Below are positions 18,577-27,974 of a DNA stretch of 64,000 nucleotides, piece by piece; the first letter of the stretch is position 1; each line of letters starts with the position of its first letter. The notes under the pieces were generated by a model. That model saw only the letters and a program-made list of their open reading frames with translations, made no database searches and was not told the origin of the DNA. The position numbers were made by a program, and so were the translations under genes. The stretch is from CBDAUN01 sp965214875 (GTDB lineage Bacteria; Pseudomonadota; Gammaproteobacteria; Arenicellales; JAJDZL01), in NCBI GenBank assembly GCA_965214875.1, contig OZ243980.1, positions 124,001-188,000 of the forward strand, read 5' to 3'.

Positions 18577-19374
18577 CTAGTGCGCTTTTGGCCACCTAAT
18601 CTGCGCCGCCACTTCGTTGCGTGCGTAAATGTGTAACGCACCTCCCTTGCCATGAATTTTTTTACCGTATTCGAAACCCTTGCCCTTCATTGCGCTATGC
18701 AGCGCCTCAGTGCAACCGGGAGCATAGTACTCATGCAGTTCACAGGTAATCAACTTGCACTTGTCAATCCATTCAGCAGCGGTAGGGGATAAAAACAATG
18801 CCTTTTCTCCTCCTTCAATATCAATCTTGATGAAGTCAATTGAATCAAATCCGGCTAATTCCATTATTTTGGGAATCGTCAAAGCCTTTATACCATGCTC
18901 CAGCTTCTGTTTCTGACCCCAGACAGTGTCGACTTTTATATACCTCTTGCTCCAATCTTTGTCTGATCGTTCGCTAGCATCGCTAATGAAGCAACTTTCA
19001 CTCCAAACACCAACATTGATGCACCGCACATTTCGAAACTGTCTAGTATTTAGCTGCGCAATCAGGAAATTATCAGAATCTGGTTCGATCAAGACTATCT
19101 TCGCATCAGGATATGCATTGGCAAAGTAGGCACTCGCGAGTCCGACATAACCTCCCAAATCAATTATAGTTTTTGGTTCAAATTTCAAAAAAGAGAATTC
19201 TTTGTGTTTAAAAAATATTTGTCGAAAGTTGTATCCATCGCTCGTTCCGCGACGTAAATACAAGGGAAAATCAAAGCCCGGCGGCTTAACCGGCATGAGT
19301 TCGAATCGGTTGCCATTCAGCGAAGTAAACCTTAGTTCTTTGCAAGTAAACCAGAACTTCAAAGTTGACAGCAT
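18577..19374 (-). CDS. FkbM-family methyltransferase 1
   Basis: A 265-residue class I SAM methyltransferase of the FkbM type: TIIDLGGYVGLASAYFA (motif I, SAM-binding), VLIEPDSDNF (acidic loop), DFIKIDIEGGEKALF (the FkbM signature) and CELHEYY at the catalytic end. FkbM enzymes O-methylate sugars or polyketides. Beside glycosyltransferases it most likely methylates a sugar of the surface glycan. The first 60 residues are a strand-rich lead-in with FPLYLRRGTSDGYNF. The other copy is at 29174-30037. Confidence 0.85.
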   Translation of the reverse strand: MLSTLKFWFTCKELRFTSLNGNRFELMPVKPPGFDFPLYLRRGTSDGYNFRQIFFKHKEFSFLKFEPKTIIDLGGYVGLASAYFANAYPDAKIVLIEPDSDNFLIAQLNTRQFRNVRCINVGVWSESCFISDASERSDKDWSKRYIKVDTVWGQKQKLEHGIKALTIPKIMELAGFDSIDFIKIDIEGGEKALFLSPTAAEWIDKCKLITCELHEYYAPGCTEALHSAMKGKGFEYGKKIHGKGGALHIYARNEVAAQIRWPKAH

Positions 19375-19555
19375 AAGGAGTTTATATGATTTGTGTTTAT
19401 CGAAAAACTAAACCGAAGCATGCAAAATCCGTGAAAGGATAGCCTTATCGCAATAGATTGTGTGACATCTAGTCAACCAACAAACGCTATCGGCGAGCGT
19501 GAGGCCGGTCGATAGATGTAGATTAGCAAATATTTTTCGCTCTTTGCTTTAATAA

Positions 19556-19650
19556 GCGGACAAGTTCGCCTTCAGCGGCCACGCTTACACATAAAGGACG
19601 CGATTTCGAATTATTCAATATCAATGACTTGTGATTGCATTTCCTTATGA
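19556..19650 (+). repeat. Dispersed hairpin repeat R, copy 3
   Basis: gcggacaagttcgccttcag, CGGCCACGCTTACACATAAAGGA and TTATTCAATATCAATGACTT match copies 1 and 4. The rest of the 19375-19825 gap shows no gene; a 91-codon minus frame here overlaps the repeat and is not credible. Confidence 0.6.
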
Positions 19651-19825
19651 ATAAATCAGAGTAGCAAAATATGGGAGCGTGATCATCATCGCATCCAGTT
19701 CGACATAGGCGGTGACTAACTTTTTCGCACGATTTTGTTGTTCGCAGATCAGTTTGAGATGCCCCGCTCTCCGAGAAGATAAACCCTGCATTCGACATTA
19801 GTTCCGTTGAGTCGGCAATGTTCTA

Positions 19826-21166
19826 TTATTCGCCGCTCTTAGCTTCGTAAACTTTGCACGGCTCACTCGAAACTTCCACTTCCAATGAATCAAACTTGAC
19901 ATCATCAATAAAATTAACTAATCGCCTGAGGCGCTCATCGAGTTTGTGCATGCTTGAGTTATAGTCCACTCTTGGCACATTATACATCCACCCTGTATTT
20001 AACCCACGGAAATGAAGAAAACACAACTCCGACTCTGGTGCATATATCGCATCAATTCGCGGGCGCGCAAACTTGTAACCCGCATATTTCTGTATCGGTT
20101 TACAGCTTTCCCTCAGCATCTTTTTTATCAAGAAGATTAGGACCATTGCGATCGAATACCGCTTAGCGAACGAACGATTCTTGATCGAATCGGTTGTGTG
20201 CACCCCGTTGTAGCCGATATCATCGAAGCTGTAGATGTACTTCGGATTATAGAAATGCCTCGTCAGCAGCCTACTGTCTCCACGGCGCTTTTGGATTGAT
20301 GCGTATTGAAAGTCATACGCTCTTGGCGGCTGCGACCCGCTGGTCACAATGTTTGGAATGAATACGCTTTTGTACATCACTGCACCGGGTGCCGGATTGC
20401 TGAGCTTGCGTTTCAGATAGCCGAGGAGATTGCCTTGTGGCAAAAAAAGGTACTCGTCGATATCGTTATTAATGCAATATCCTCCATGAATCGGCAATCT
20501 AAGGCGGCAATGATTAAGCGAGCCCAGTTGGCAAGCCAGTCTCGGCCTGCTTCCATACGGAAAGTTCCAATCCACAAAGACAACGCTTAAATCCAATGGC
20601 AGACCGACCAGCCTTTCCACCAGCTCTTCCCGATTGTCGCTGCCGTTGTCGTAGAGCACGGCTCGGCTGACCCCGTGCGCACGATGATGCCATTTCAGCC
20701 AGTCCTGAATCCAGATCGGCGGATTGTCCTTCTGCAGTGTTGAGATCGTGAGGGAACATGACGAACTCGGGTCGCTAATTTCTGCAATCGAAACCGGCAA
20801 ATGGAAAGTCTGTGAAAATTTGCTGAATCTGAATTCGACTTGCAACTCCGAATCTGGAGGTTCAGGCAACTTCTCCGATTCGAGGAAAATCAGCTTCTTG
20901 ATCGATCTGAGCTTCCATTCGAGCTTTCGCCCATCGACATATATGGACATCGAAGATGCCAGCGATCTCAGATTCAGCAGCCCTGGACCGATGCCCATGA
21001 TGCGCCGCTCGGCCTCATCGAAGTAGACATCGTAGAACAGCGTCCGCGTGTCGAGCCGGTCGCGCCAGACCTGGTCAACCTTGCCGGATTCAGGGAATTT
21101 TCTTCGATCCGGCACGTGATCCGGCAGAGCGACCGGGTTCGGCCTGTAGAACTTCAAATCGACCAT
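19826..21166 (-). CDS. GT92-like glycosyltransferase, paralogue 2
   Basis: About 446 residues. I chose the ATG at 21166 (MVDLKFYRPNPVALPD) rather than 21202 because the paralogues start with the same YxPNxxxLP block. Motifs in order: FYDVYFDEAERRIMGIGPGL, LTISTLQKDNPPIWIQDWL, VLYDNGSDNREEL, QLGSLNHCRLRL, INNDIDEYLF (DxD), a YIYSFDDIGYNGVH stretch and LCFLHFRGLNTGW near the end. It is a GT-A-fold sugar transferase of the same role as paralogue 1. Remnants of another close copy lie at 36690-37085. An ATP-grasp fragment lies just upstream. Confidence 0.75.
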   Translation of the reverse strand: MVDLKFYRPNPVALPDHVPDRRKFPESGKVDQVWRDRLDTRTLFYDVYFDEAERRIMGIGPGLLNLRSLASSMSIYVDGRKLEWKLRSIKKLIFLESEKLPEPPDSELQVEFRFSKFSQTFHLPVSIAEISDPSSSCSLTISTLQKDNPPIWIQDWLKWHHRAHGVSRAVLYDNGSDNREELVERLVGLPLDLSVVFVDWNFPYGSRPRLACQLGSLNHCRLRLPIHGGYCINNDIDEYLFLPQGNLLGYLKRKLSNPAPGAVMYKSVFIPNIVTSGSQPPRAYDFQYASIQKRRGDSRLLTRHFYNPKYIYSFDDIGYNGVHTTDSIKNRSFAKRYSIAMVLIFLIKKMLRESCKPIQKYAGYKFARPRIDAIYAPESELCFLHFRGLNTGWMYNVPRVDYNSSMHKLDERLRRLVNFIDDVKFDSLEVEVSSEPCKVYEAKSGE

Positions 21167-21249
21167 GCCGCCAATCCTATCGCAAATCGGCCGATTGCTC
21201 AATGGTGCGGGGAAAACGGCCGCCCGCGATAATGCCGTCGGCCACCGGC

Positions 21250-21420
21250 TGAAAGCGATGCGGCCTTGTCAGCCGCATACTAGCGACCGGCAGCACTCGG
21301 CGAATCGTGCCGCCGCACATACGCGACCCGGCCGTACGTGCTGAACAATTCTCCCTCGTCATCTAGCATCTCCTCGAACCGCCTCATGAACGGCTTCGGA
21401 TAGAACTTGAACTCGGTCTC
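21250..21420 (-). pseudogene. ATP-grasp gene fragment (C-terminal end)
   Basis: The minus strand reads DLCETEFKFYPKPFMRRFEE and EGELFSTYGRVAYVRR, closely matching the C-terminus of the intact ATP-grasp gene at 60048-61121 (LCETEFKFYPRPFMRRF, EELFSTCGQGAYARR). The 3' flanking DNA also matches. The rest of the gene is lost at the boundary near 21445. Confidence 0.75.
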
Positions 21421-21610
21421 GCAAAGATCCCCAATCGGCAATTAGCCCCTAAAACCTTAAAACCGCGTTAGGGTGGCTGCAAAAGGGGATAAAGCCTTGC
21501 ATAATGCGGGTTTTTGACAAAACGATTTTTCACCCGTTGGGCGGACCCGATCGGAGCAAGGCTTTATGGACATCCAATCATACAAGATTTCCACCACGAA
21601 AGACAAATTG

Positions 21611-22567
21611 TGTACTGGTTCACTACATGTGAGACTTTTCAGGCGGCAAGCGCGCTTTGGTTGAAGTTTTCATTATACGCCTGCATGGGCGTGCGTTGTC
21701 CGAGCGCCTGATGCGGCCGGTAGTCGTTGTAGAAGCGCTCGAATTTGGCCAGTTCGACGTTCAGGGCGCCGACGCTGAGCTCGCCGTCGTAGAACTGGTG
21801 GAACTCGTAGCGGCCGGCGGCGTTGGCGCGCGAATAGGCGCGCATGTAGCACAGCTTGGAGACCGGGCACACCGCCTTGAATTCCTTGACGCAGAAGCCG
21901 GCCTCGATGGCGACGCTCATGTGGTCGATCTGCACCATCTGGCCGGGCTTTCGGCCGCGGGCGCCGTAGCGCCGGCGGCGGGCGTGGCGGTCGAACTTGC
22001 GCCGCCGCTTGGGTTTCACGCGCCCGTAATGGAACGCGACGGGCTCGGCCTGGCCGGTGCGGACCAGGCGGGCGATCATGCGCCCGGTGGCGGACTCGCT
22101 GGGCGCGAAGCCGCGCTCGCGCGCCAGCACGGCGCGGATCTTGGCGCGCCCCCGCAGCGGGAAGCGCTGCCGCGCCTGGCGCACCAGCTCGAGCTCGGCG
22201 GCGGTCCACTGGCGCTGGCGCCCTGCTCGCGCAGGCGCCGCTTCCAGCGGCAGGGCGTCGCCCGGGAGCAGCCGATCGCCTTCAGGGCGGTCGCTTCGGT
22301 CGCGCCCTCGAGGCGAAGCTGGTCGAACAGCGCGAGACTGTCGAAGCGCTCGGCGGCCTGCGGCGAAAGTTCGTCGCGGATCGCGTCGAGGCGACAGAAT
22401 TTGCGGTGCGGACATTTGATTTGCATGGCGCTATCTCCCGCCTTTCGGCTGTTGGATGAATGTCAAGCGCTATGCTACCTCAAAATTTTTCGCGCGCCCG
22501 CCTCCTCCCTTCGGACTACGTCCTTCGGGAGGAGGCGGGCGGTCTCACATGTATCTGACCCCGGACA
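21611..22567 (-). mobile_element. IS481-family element, copy 1, internally deleted
   Basis: Ends tgtactggttc...acatgtgagac and, from the right, TGTCCGGGGTCAGATACATG are inverted repeats beginning TGT, as usual for IS481. Flanks aattg (21606-21610 and 22568-22572) are a 5-bp target duplication. Length 957 bp; the copy at 52191-53378 is 1188 bp. It sits in IS1380 copy E. Confidence 0.9.
21639..22426 (-). pseudogene. IS481 transposase (copy 1), two deletions
   Basis: N-terminus MQIKCPHRKFCRLDAIRDEL with the helix-turn-helix intact. A deletion of about 43 bp after RRLREQG shifts the frame. A second, in-frame deletion of 189 bp joins MRAYSRA to NAAGRYEFHQFYDG, removing the segment with the second catalytic Asp (QVDGGSEF) and the Glu (CVERAN). 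The first Asp (QIDHMS) remains. The C-terminus FYNDYRPHQALGQRTPMQAY is intact, unlike copy 2. Inactive. Confidence 0.85.
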
Positions 22568-22662
22568 AATTGACTTCGCGAAGCGGCCTGGCGGCGCTGG
22601 CCGAGCCGGTGCGCAAGCTCGGGCTCGACGCGCATTTCGAGCGGCTGATGCCGAAGCCGGGC

Positions 22663-24210
22663 CAATGGCATTCTGACAAGAGGCGACGTTTTCTAGCGGA
22701 CGCAAGCCTTTGACAATGCGGGAAAGGAGGGCCGGCTCGGACCTTTTCGCCGAGGGGGTCGGCAATTGCCTCGGCATATTCGATAATAGATTGCTCGAAC
22801 GCTTGCGCGCGCTGCGCGGGCGGATGCAGGCGAGGGGATTCGAAGATGGACGAGAGCATTGCGAAGTTGAAGCCGGGCGCTGTCCGACGAGCTGGCGGAC
22901 CGCTGCCGCGAGCCGGGGCATGCCGGCCGGCGGGCCGCCATCTGAGCTGCTTCATCGTCGCAGGCGATGGCCGGCGGCTGGGATGCCTGCTGTTCCAGCG
23001 CGCCTCGAACAGGCTTCGGCGCCGCGACGATCGGATCGGCCGGGACGGCGGGAGGTCCGACCGGCGGCTGGAGCGGGCGGTCTGCAACTCGAGGCTGCCG
23101 GTCCTGCCGCGGGTGCGGGCGGAGAATCTGGCGAGCCATGCGCTGTCGCGCCGCGGGCTGGGAGCATGCCGGCCGCAGCGCGGGCGACCGCAGCAAGGGC
23201 AAGGCGCCCAAGGACGCGCATCTGAAGGCGCTGCAGGCCGATGCGAGAGCGGTCCTGCGCCACGAGCGGCGCACGCGCAAGAAAAATCGCGCCGGCGGCG
23301 CACGATCGGCACGCTGCTGGCGGCGCTGTTCGTGTTCCGGCCGGCGTTCTCGCGCAGACGCCGGAGCTGCCGGGTCGCGCCCGGCGAGCTGCGGGACCAG
23401 TGCCGCCTGCTCGGCGCGCCGCTGCCGCAGGAGCATCCGGCGGCTGTTCGCGTCGACGGCGCCAAGATCAACGTGCCGCGCGAGCTGCTCGAGGACGGCT
23501 GCAGCCTGCCGAGTCCGGGCGCCCGCTGCCCGCAGGGCCTGTGCAGCTGCCTGCAGCGCCCGGACGACCGCATGCCGATCGACTTCGAGCTTTCGGCGCG
23601 CCTTTGCGAGCGCAGCCTGGCGGCGACGCATCCGCCGCGCCTGAGCGCCGGCGATGTCGCGGCCTGCGACCGCGGCTGCTGCCCGTTTGAGCTCCTATGG
23701 GACCATGTCCGCCGGAATGTCGACTGCGCGAACCGCCTGCAGCGCAGCGGCGCGGCGCAGTTCGAGCGGTTCATCGAAAGCGGCGAAAGCGAGCGCGTCG
23801 CGCGGGCGCTTCCAGGCAAGGATGCCCGGCGCAAATGGCGCCGGTCGCATCCGGGCGAGCCGCCGCCGCAGCCGGTCGGCGCCTGCGCGGACGACGGCGC
23901 CGCCGTGCAGGCGAACTTCAAAAATGCGCTGGCGACCGTCGCCCGGCCGCCTCGAGGCGGCCGTGCTCGGGCATGCGCGGCTGGCCGCCGAAGCGGTCTC
24001 GAATATTGTCGAGGGCATCGCCTCTTGCACCGGCAAGACGCGGCCCGGACGGTCGTATCCGAGAGTGTCGAAGCGCCCCGACGACCGCTTCCGCAACCCG
24101 AACCGCAAATCAGGCAAGGCGGCGCTGCCGGCAGCATGGCGGCGGGGCGGCCGGCGGAGCGGTGCGCCTTCTTAAGTGAATGCACCCTTTTCCTTAAGTG
24201 AATGCCATTG
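22663..24210 (+). mobile_element. D1-type (DUF4338/IS4-like) element, copy 1, deleted
   Basis: Ends caatggcattctgacaagag and, from the right, CAATGGCATTCACTTAAGG share an 11-bp inverted repeat CAATGGCATTC. 1548 bp against 2214 bp for copy 2. The left flank is IS1380 copy E and the right flank ISNCY copy 1. No target duplication is visible. Confidence 0.8.
22846..24178 (+). pseudogene. D1 transposase (copy 1), broken
   Basis: Starts MDESIAKLKPG and retains, over several frames, the DUF4338 block (CFIVAGDGRRLGCLLFQRAS, NSRLPVLPRVRAENLASH), part of the DDE domain (FVFRPAFSRRRRSC, VDGAKINVPREL, FDFELSARLCER-like blocks) and the C-terminal RPDDRFRNPNRKSGKAA. Compared with copy 2 it lacks most of the N-terminal helical domain, the WQVRPALVETFVDG segment and the segment with YRGRRGIEELYKVSKQL around the last acidic residue. 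Confidence 0.75.
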
Positions 24211-24840
24211 CCCGCGCAACGGCTCGCCAGGCTTTTTTCCGGCCGCCTCGCGGCCCGACCCGGCCACCAGCCGCCCGATCCCGGACAGCAGCTTCGGACC
24301 CGAAAGCGAGACGTTGTCGACCGCCGTCTGCTGCTCGCAGGCATGCCCGAGCGCCGGTGAATGCCCCGGCATCCGGCGCACCAGCCCGTCATGATTGGCC
24401 ATGTGCGCCAGCCGGTCGAAGTCGCAGCCGAGCCCCTGCTCGGGCACGCCAGCGCCAGGATCCGCCAAAGGTCCATGCCCGGCCGCCCGGCGTCCTTGCG
24501 CGCCGCCGGCGCGACCTCGGCCTCGAGCAGCTCGAACACCCGCCGGCGCAAGGCCTTGCTTGCGCAGAGATGCCGCAGGCCGAGCAGGATGGCCGGGATG
24601 TCGTCGCGCGACTTGGCGCCGGTGTGGATGTTCTCGATCGGCACGGCGCCGGTCTCGAGCTGGGCGGAGTGGGCCAAGCGCATCGCTTTTTCCTCGAAGA
24701 TTGCGGCGAAACGGGGCGTTTCGCCCCATTTCGGCGGGAAATCCGCGCTTCCGCCGAATTCTTCGCCGCCGCCGCTCGCCGCTAAGCAATTGTTTTCAAT
24801 CAGCAACGATATCACATTTTGGTTTTCTGGCAAGCACTAG
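24211..24840 (-). mobile_element. ISNCY-like element, copy 1, 5' half
   Basis: The outer end, TAGTGCTTGCCAGAAAACC read on the minus strand at 24840, matches the end of ISNCY copy 2 at 53413. The transposase starts at 24833 (MPENQNVISLLIENNCLA) and runs to GEPLRG, where D1 copy 1 interrupts it. It is inserted at the 3' end of GT2-like paralogue 2, whose stop codon TAG is made by the first bases of the element. Confidence 0.8.
24213..24833 (-). pseudogene. ISNCY-like transposase, N-terminal part, frameshifted
   Basis: This copy gives the N-terminus missing from copy 2: MRLAHSAQLETGAVPIENIH, DIPAILLGLRHLCASKALRR and ARKDAGRPGMDLWRIL. A frameshift near 24445 then leads to GCDFDRLAHMANHDGLVRRM, QQTAVDNVSLSGPKLLSGI and GKKPGEPLRG. 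These blocks are typical of the ISNCY group of DDE transposases. The catalytic domain lies beyond the D1 insertion and is missing here. Confidence 0.75.
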
Positions 24841-25682
24841 TTATGATGTGGAAAAGCTCGCCAGTCTATCCAGTTTTTCATTAATGGAAGAGCAGCTTCG
24901 TGACGCTTTCGCACGCTTGCTAACGGATTTGAGGATGGAAACAATGCCCAATGTATTTGTTCAAGACGTTTCTTTGTTGATAGAGCATAACTTGAAATTC
25001 CTGACTTTTCACGGGCGGGGTCAACAACGTGTTGGTTATGCCCCAAATGGCTAATATACGCCTGCTCCAGAAACAAAATTCGATACCCTAAATCCTGATA
25101 AGCTTTGGCAACTACGCCCAAACTAACTTTTTTACTTAGATCAGAATACGGTCCTACAATTTTCCAGTCTCGCGTTCTTTTCAATCCAGGACCAAAGCCA
25201 TATGAACCATATGGCCATTTTGACACAACATTGGCAACGAAAAATTTATGCCCAAATAACGAATATGCTTCCTGAGAACATTTATGTGATTGTTGCGGTT
25301 TGCCAGACAGGCTTACGGTAGAGCAACTGTCGTATTCATTCATGATGTGATACGAAGCAGAAAGAAAACTATCTCCGATAAATAACCAATCATCTTCGCA
25401 TGTGAACACCCAATCTGTTTCGACATGCGAAAATAATTTGTCAATTGATCGAATTTGCCCTAATCGTCTTGAGTTAATAATTACTTCGACTTGCGCGACA
25501 TAATCCCGGAACTTTGCTATCACTTCTTTTACTCGCCTGTCTGTGCTGTCTTCTATCACGAGCAGTTTTTGAGGGAGTGCCTCTAATCGCGGCAATAAAG
25601 ACGATAGAGTTCTTTCTAGCAACTCAAATCTACCGCAGGATGTGATACCTAGCGTGTAGTTATCCATATCAAGTGGTTGCAA
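24837..25682 (-). CDS. GT2-like glycosyltransferase, paralogue 2
   Basis: A 281-residue protein collinear with the copies at 17550 and 31680: YTLGITSCGRFELLERTLSS, KLLVIEDSTDRRV, RLGQIRSIDKLFSHVETDW, TCEDDWLF (acidic motif), GPGLKRTRDWKIVGPYSDLS and ISHLGHNQHVVDP. The last codon and stop come from the ISNCY insertion, so one to a few C-terminal residues may be lost, probably without effect since the family end is variable. It has no long homopolymer. It starts 25 bases after the GT92 gene stop, as part of a minus-strand operon. Confidence 0.75.
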   Translation of the reverse strand: MQPLDMDNYTLGITSCGRFELLERTLSSLLPRLEALPQKLLVIEDSTDRRVKEVIAKFRDYVAQVEVIINSRRLGQIRSIDKLFSHVETDWVFTCEDDWLFIGDSFLSASYHIMNEYDSCSTVSLSGKPQQSHKCSQEAYSLFGHKFFVANVVSKWPYGSYGFGPGLKRTRDWKIVGPYSDLSKKVSLGVVAKAYQDLGYRILFLEQAYISHLGHNQHVVDPAREKSGISSYALSTKKRLEQIHWALFPSSNPLASVRKRHEAALPLMKNWIDWRAFPHHN

Positions 25683-25707
25683 TGCATTTTCAGTTATCGA
25701 TTCTTTG

Positions 25708-26676
25708 CTAGTAAAAACTCTTAGCGTACAGGTCCTGTTTATTATTTATTCCATGACGCCGAAGAAATTGGATAGCAGAATCATCTTCGATTAAGTTCGC
25801 ATTTATCATCGCCACTTTTCTTAAGATGATTTGTTTTCTCTGATTTGGAGTTTGTTGCAACACTCCAAGTGGTTTCTGTTCAATTTTCTCGATAAGTTCG
25901 GACTCTGACTTGGTGTAGTAGTGATTGAGTTGAATGTTCTCGGTCGAAAGAAAGTCTTCAGATGTTTTCTGGTCGCAAGTCGCCCTGTACCCAACATCAT
26001 TCACTGAATTATCGCCCATGTTAGTAGTGGAAAAGGCATGAATTCCTACGTGAGTAACTTTGCTTGGCTCTACTATACACTTGAACCTCAACAATTCCCC
26101 TGTTGACTTTGCTGCACGTGTGAGATAGGAGAAGACGGCAGGTTCTGAGGGTGGCATCACATGCCCATTAGTTCCAAACATAGTCCATGGTAAAGAGACA
26201 TTAGAATATTCCGATAGCAAATTCAATGCATCGATTACCGCTAAGTTTTTTTTGGGAACTATGAATTCGTCGATATCCAGAAACGCCATCCATCTAAACC
26301 TTTCACCAAAAGTGGAAATAGCATGGCAGTACCCAACCACTTGTTGATTAATGTGGAAGCGGTCTTTAATGCAGATAGTCAAATGCCAAGGAATAACCTT
26401 GACATTCAATCCATCTATACTCTGTGCAATCTGTGCGCAATTATCAGTAGACCGATTGTTATATAGGAAAAAGTTTCGAATGCCGCACACTCCATGATAA
26501 CGAAGCCAATCCTCAATGTTGCGCTCCTCGTTCCTCATGAATGCACAAATAGCAATATCTTCCAGATTATGACGCGGCTTTGGCGTATCAATTGAGATAC
26601 CTGCCACCATTTTGACTTTTTTTGATTGCCGGAAAAAGATGCGCATAAAGTTCCCAGAAACCGCGTTGACTTTCAT
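25708..26676 (-). CDS. Glycosyltransferase family 92 protein
   Basis: A 322-residue transferase closer to classical GT92 (DUF23) than the three paralogues. It has ICAFMRNEERNIEDWLRYH at the N-terminus of the GT-A core, FFLYNNRSTDN, WMAFLDIDEFIVP (DxD metal site), a SLPWTMFGTNGH block, KVTHVGIHAF and a C-terminal NHYYTKSESELIEKI typical of the family. In bacteria such enzymes build surface polysaccharides. It stands 12 bases after the capsule-synthesis-like gene, so they are probably co-transcribed. Confidence 0.8.
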   Translation of the reverse strand: MKVNAVSGNFMRIFFRQSKKVKMVAGISIDTPKPRHNLEDIAICAFMRNEERNIEDWLRYHGVCGIRNFFLYNNRSTDNCAQIAQSIDGLNVKVIPWHLTICIKDRFHINQQVVGYCHAISTFGERFRWMAFLDIDEFIVPKKNLAVIDALNLLSEYSNVSLPWTMFGTNGHVMPPSEPAVFSYLTRAAKSTGELLRFKCIVEPSKVTHVGIHAFSTTNMGDNSVNDVGYRATCDQKTSEDFLSTENIQLNHYYTKSESELIEKIEQKPLGVLQQTPNQRKQIILRKVAMINANLIEDDSAIQFLRRHGINNKQDLYAKSFY

Positions 26677-26688
26677 TTCCGTGAACTG

Positions 26689-27846
26689 CTAAAACTGGAA
26701 GCCACTATTCAATCGACTTAGAATTTTGCTATCAGTATTGTTTGAATCGTTCACAAATTTATTTTTACAAGAAAATGGAAGGTAGTATTCGTTCACTAAA
26801 TAACTTAGAAAACTTTCGCGTGCGACAGGATCAAAACCGATATGCTCCAGGTGCTTTAGTTTGTCAAAAAGTGCAGCCGAATTTAATGCACTCTGTGCAA
26901 CACCGTCTATAGCCCAAAAGCATTGTCCAAGAGCAATAACAGGTTTTTCATAAAACATAGACTGGAGCCCTACTGATGAATTCACAGTAACAATACATTG
27001 AGCGTTTGCAACGAGTTCAAAAGTGTTGCTGGTATTATCCAATACAACCTTGTGATGTTTTTGTTCCTGAAACATTTTTGCAAATCTTAACGTTGATGAA
27101 GGGTGTTCTTTTAGTCGCACATGCCACCCCTCTGGCAAATTCTTCGCTACCTCAACGGCAGCTATAATGACTGACTCTACCGTTGCAAATGCACCACCGA
27201 ACAGAAACAGTTGGGTGTCGTCCGGAATCTGCAGAGGTACGAAAATATATTTCTCCGTTATTGGTTTGCTAGCATATTCATTGGCATCACGCTTTATCGG
27301 CTTCCTAGATTCAAACTTTCCACGAAATTGTCGCCAATCTTTATCCGTGTTAGAACTAGCTGACCAAGCCAGATACGGAGTCAATTTACGCGGAAGAGAA
27401 TTCGCATAATTTACTCCCTGCGGGTCAACAGTTACACAACCAGGAATTGGGCTCAATTCAAAAAAAAGAGTTCGTGCTCCAGAATCTTTTGCCGCATCCA
27501 TAAACACACGTGCTTTATCGATTAACCCATTCCACGCAACAGCAACCAAGTTTTGCTCTTTTTCGAACATTTTCCGGCAGCCGTTGTATTGCATTTGAAG
27601 GCGCAAGCGCTTTGACTTCGCTCGAATTGCCGAATAACAGTAACCTTGCGCAACGTTCCTAGCAACTTTTCCTTGAAATGCAACCTCGACACGTGCATCT
27701 GTTTCAGGGTAGTCATTTTGACTTAAAGGCAATCTCTTTTGTACGTCGACCGTGCCGATGGAAGAAAGCAGATTTTTTACTGATGGTGGCACGAACCCTT
27801 TTCGGTCTGAGAAATAGAGGAATCGCGGTCGCTCTTGTTCAGTCAT
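26689..27846 (-). CDS. Capsule polysaccharide synthesis-like protein
   Basis: A 385-residue protein with the C-terminal pattern of the KpsC/KpsS-type capsule synthesis family (Capsule_synth): LFLFGGAFATVESVI, GWHVRLKEHPSS, a VLDNTSNTFELVANAQCIVT stretch and VNSSVGLQSMFYEKPVIALG, the nucleotide-sugar-binding half of this GT-B-like fold. In well-studied members the enzymes add the Kdo linker to capsule lipid anchors. Here the N-terminus is divergent, so only a general role in surface polysaccharide synthesis can be claimed. It heads the 24.8-27.8 kb gene group and has IS256 upstream. Confidence 0.7.
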   Translation of the reverse strand: MTEQERPRFLYFSDRKGFVPPSVKNLLSSIGTVDVQKRLPLSQNDYPETDARVEVAFQGKVARNVAQGYCYSAIRAKSKRLRLQMQYNGCRKMFEKEQNLVAVAWNGLIDKARVFMDAAKDSGARTLFFELSPIPGCVTVDPQGVNYANSLPRKLTPYLAWSASSNTDKDWRQFRGKFESRKPIKRDANEYASKPITEKYIFVPLQIPDDTQLFLFGGAFATVESVIIAAVEVAKNLPEGWHVRLKEHPSSTLRFAKMFQEQKHHKVVLDNTSNTFELVANAQCIVTVNSSVGLQSMFYEKPVIALGQCFWAIDGVAQSALNSAALFDKLKHLEHIGFDPVARESFLSYLVNEYYLPFSCKNKFVNDSNNTDSKILSRLNSGFQF

Positions 27847-27974
27847 AATTGCATTGAAATATAAATTTTAGGAAGTTCTATTTTGCACACGCGATTTTTA
27901 AAGCGGATGCACATCAAATCATTAATACACTATTGGAAATAGGAATTTCGACTCAATGGTGAAATTTGTAAAAC

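Larger units (their letters stand above)
21455..22662 (+). mobile_element. IS1380-family element, copy E, interrupted and truncated
   Basis: The left end (ccttaaaaccgcgttaggg) and the transposase start at ATG 21566 (MDIQS.KISTTKD) are present up to 21610. The coding sequence then resumes at 22568 (LTSRSGLAALAEPVRKLGLD, HFERLMPKPG) after an IS481 insertion. At 22663 it is cut off by D1 element copy 1. Only about 60 codons of transposase remain. Confidence 0.8.

Noticed and set aside
19523..19798. A 91-codon minus-strand frame
   Set aside because: It overlaps repeat R copy 3 and matches no paralogue; the repeat explains the sequence.
22545..24833. A 762-codon minus-strand open frame
   Set aside because: It is a chimera that runs through ISNCY, D1 and IS1380 DNA on the wrong strand for D1. 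The first 125 codons are ISNCY; the rest is a GC-rich shadow.
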